A stretch of 64,000 nt of DNA. Origin: Kingella potus (lineage in GTDB: Bacteria; Pseudomonadota; Gammaproteobacteria; Burkholderiales; Neisseriaceae). Every line of letters begins with the position of its first letter. Within the stretch, counting starts at the first letter, position 1. The position numbers and the translations under genes were made by a program. Below the pieces are notes generated by a model. That model ran no database searches, was not told where the DNA came from, and worked only from the letters and a program-made list of their open reading frames with translations. Location of the stretch: the NCBI RefSeq assembly GCF_900451175.1, contig NZ_UGJJ01000002.1:434001-498000 (forward strand). The letters are read 5' to 3'. Shown in pieces: positions 63,912 through 64,000 of this stretch.

Positions 63912-64000
63912 TAGACCGTTTCCCGCGCCGCACGGCCGGACAGCGTTTCCATAACCGGCGTTCAGACGGCCTGAATGCGGAAAAATCAGGCCGTATTGCC

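Overview
The window is a stretch of chromosome from a Neisseria species (Neisseriaceae). The main evidence is the very high density of the neisserial DNA uptake sequence, mostly in the AGGCCGTCTGAA (AG-DUS) form rather than the ATGCCGTCTGAA form typical of meningococcus and gonococcus. Gene neighbourhoods also match Neisseria (rpsA-ihfB, ndk-rlmN-pilW, hisS-yfgM-der, rrn-comE), and Neisseria-specific families are present (MafA/MafB, ACP adhesin/lysozyme inhibitor, PglD, LtgA). The DNA is GC-rich and housekeeping in character, so a commensal or animal-associated species is more likely than a classical pathogen. The species cannot be fixed from the sequence.

Layout. 1-14.6 kb: aroA (partial, minus strand), then plus-strand cmk, rpsA, ihfB, zapE, ndk, rlmN, pilW, rodZ-like, ispG, an unknown gene, hisS, yfgM-like, a lipoprotein gene and der. 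14.8-22.2 kb: minus-strand genes for two small secreted proteins, an NlpC/P60 lipoprotein, lytic transglycosylase LtgA, an isochorismatase-family hydrolase, an NhaD-type antiporter and homoserine kinase. 22.4-27.9 kb: a complete rRNA operon (16S, tRNA-Ile, tRNA-Ala, 23S, 5S) with a strong promoter and two boxA sites, followed by comE. 28.4-29.6 kb: a decayed integration site next to tRNA-Phe, including an integrase remnant. 29.7-37.1 kb: an FMN reductase, the LPS genes kdsC-lptC-lptA, a repeat field, a DUF2818 protein, a peptide-binding protein, fabI and kdsA.

37.2-40.8 kb is a maf toxin locus: a mafA adhesin gene broken by a 102-bp Correia-like miniature element, an intact mafB polymorphic-toxin gene with an AT-rich C-terminal effector region, and an overlapping immunity gene made of two Imm53-like units. 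41.2-52.5 kb is accessory: Sel1-repeat proteins, a frameshifted gene, a GlcG/HbpS-like protein, a DUF1287 lipoprotein, the ABC-F ATPase uup, a TauE/SafE-like membrane protein, an AraC regulator, a rhodanese and a DUF302 lipoprotein. 52.6-64.0 kb: pglD, pyrBI with a possible leader attenuator, fabF-acpP, an S9 peptidase, the ACP protein, lysS and a lipoprotein gene.

The most interesting signals are the maf locus (the clean MITE insertion with a TA duplication, and the unusual effector with its double immunity protein), the integrase remnant at tRNA-Phe, and several layers of DUS-linked repeats. The repeats include a ~308-bp direct repeat flanking a 4.7-kb gene block, an 82-88-bp unit bounded by inverted DUS copies, and a REP-like stem-loop. 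DUS copies have also been built into genes as stop codons, in-frame peptides and terminators.
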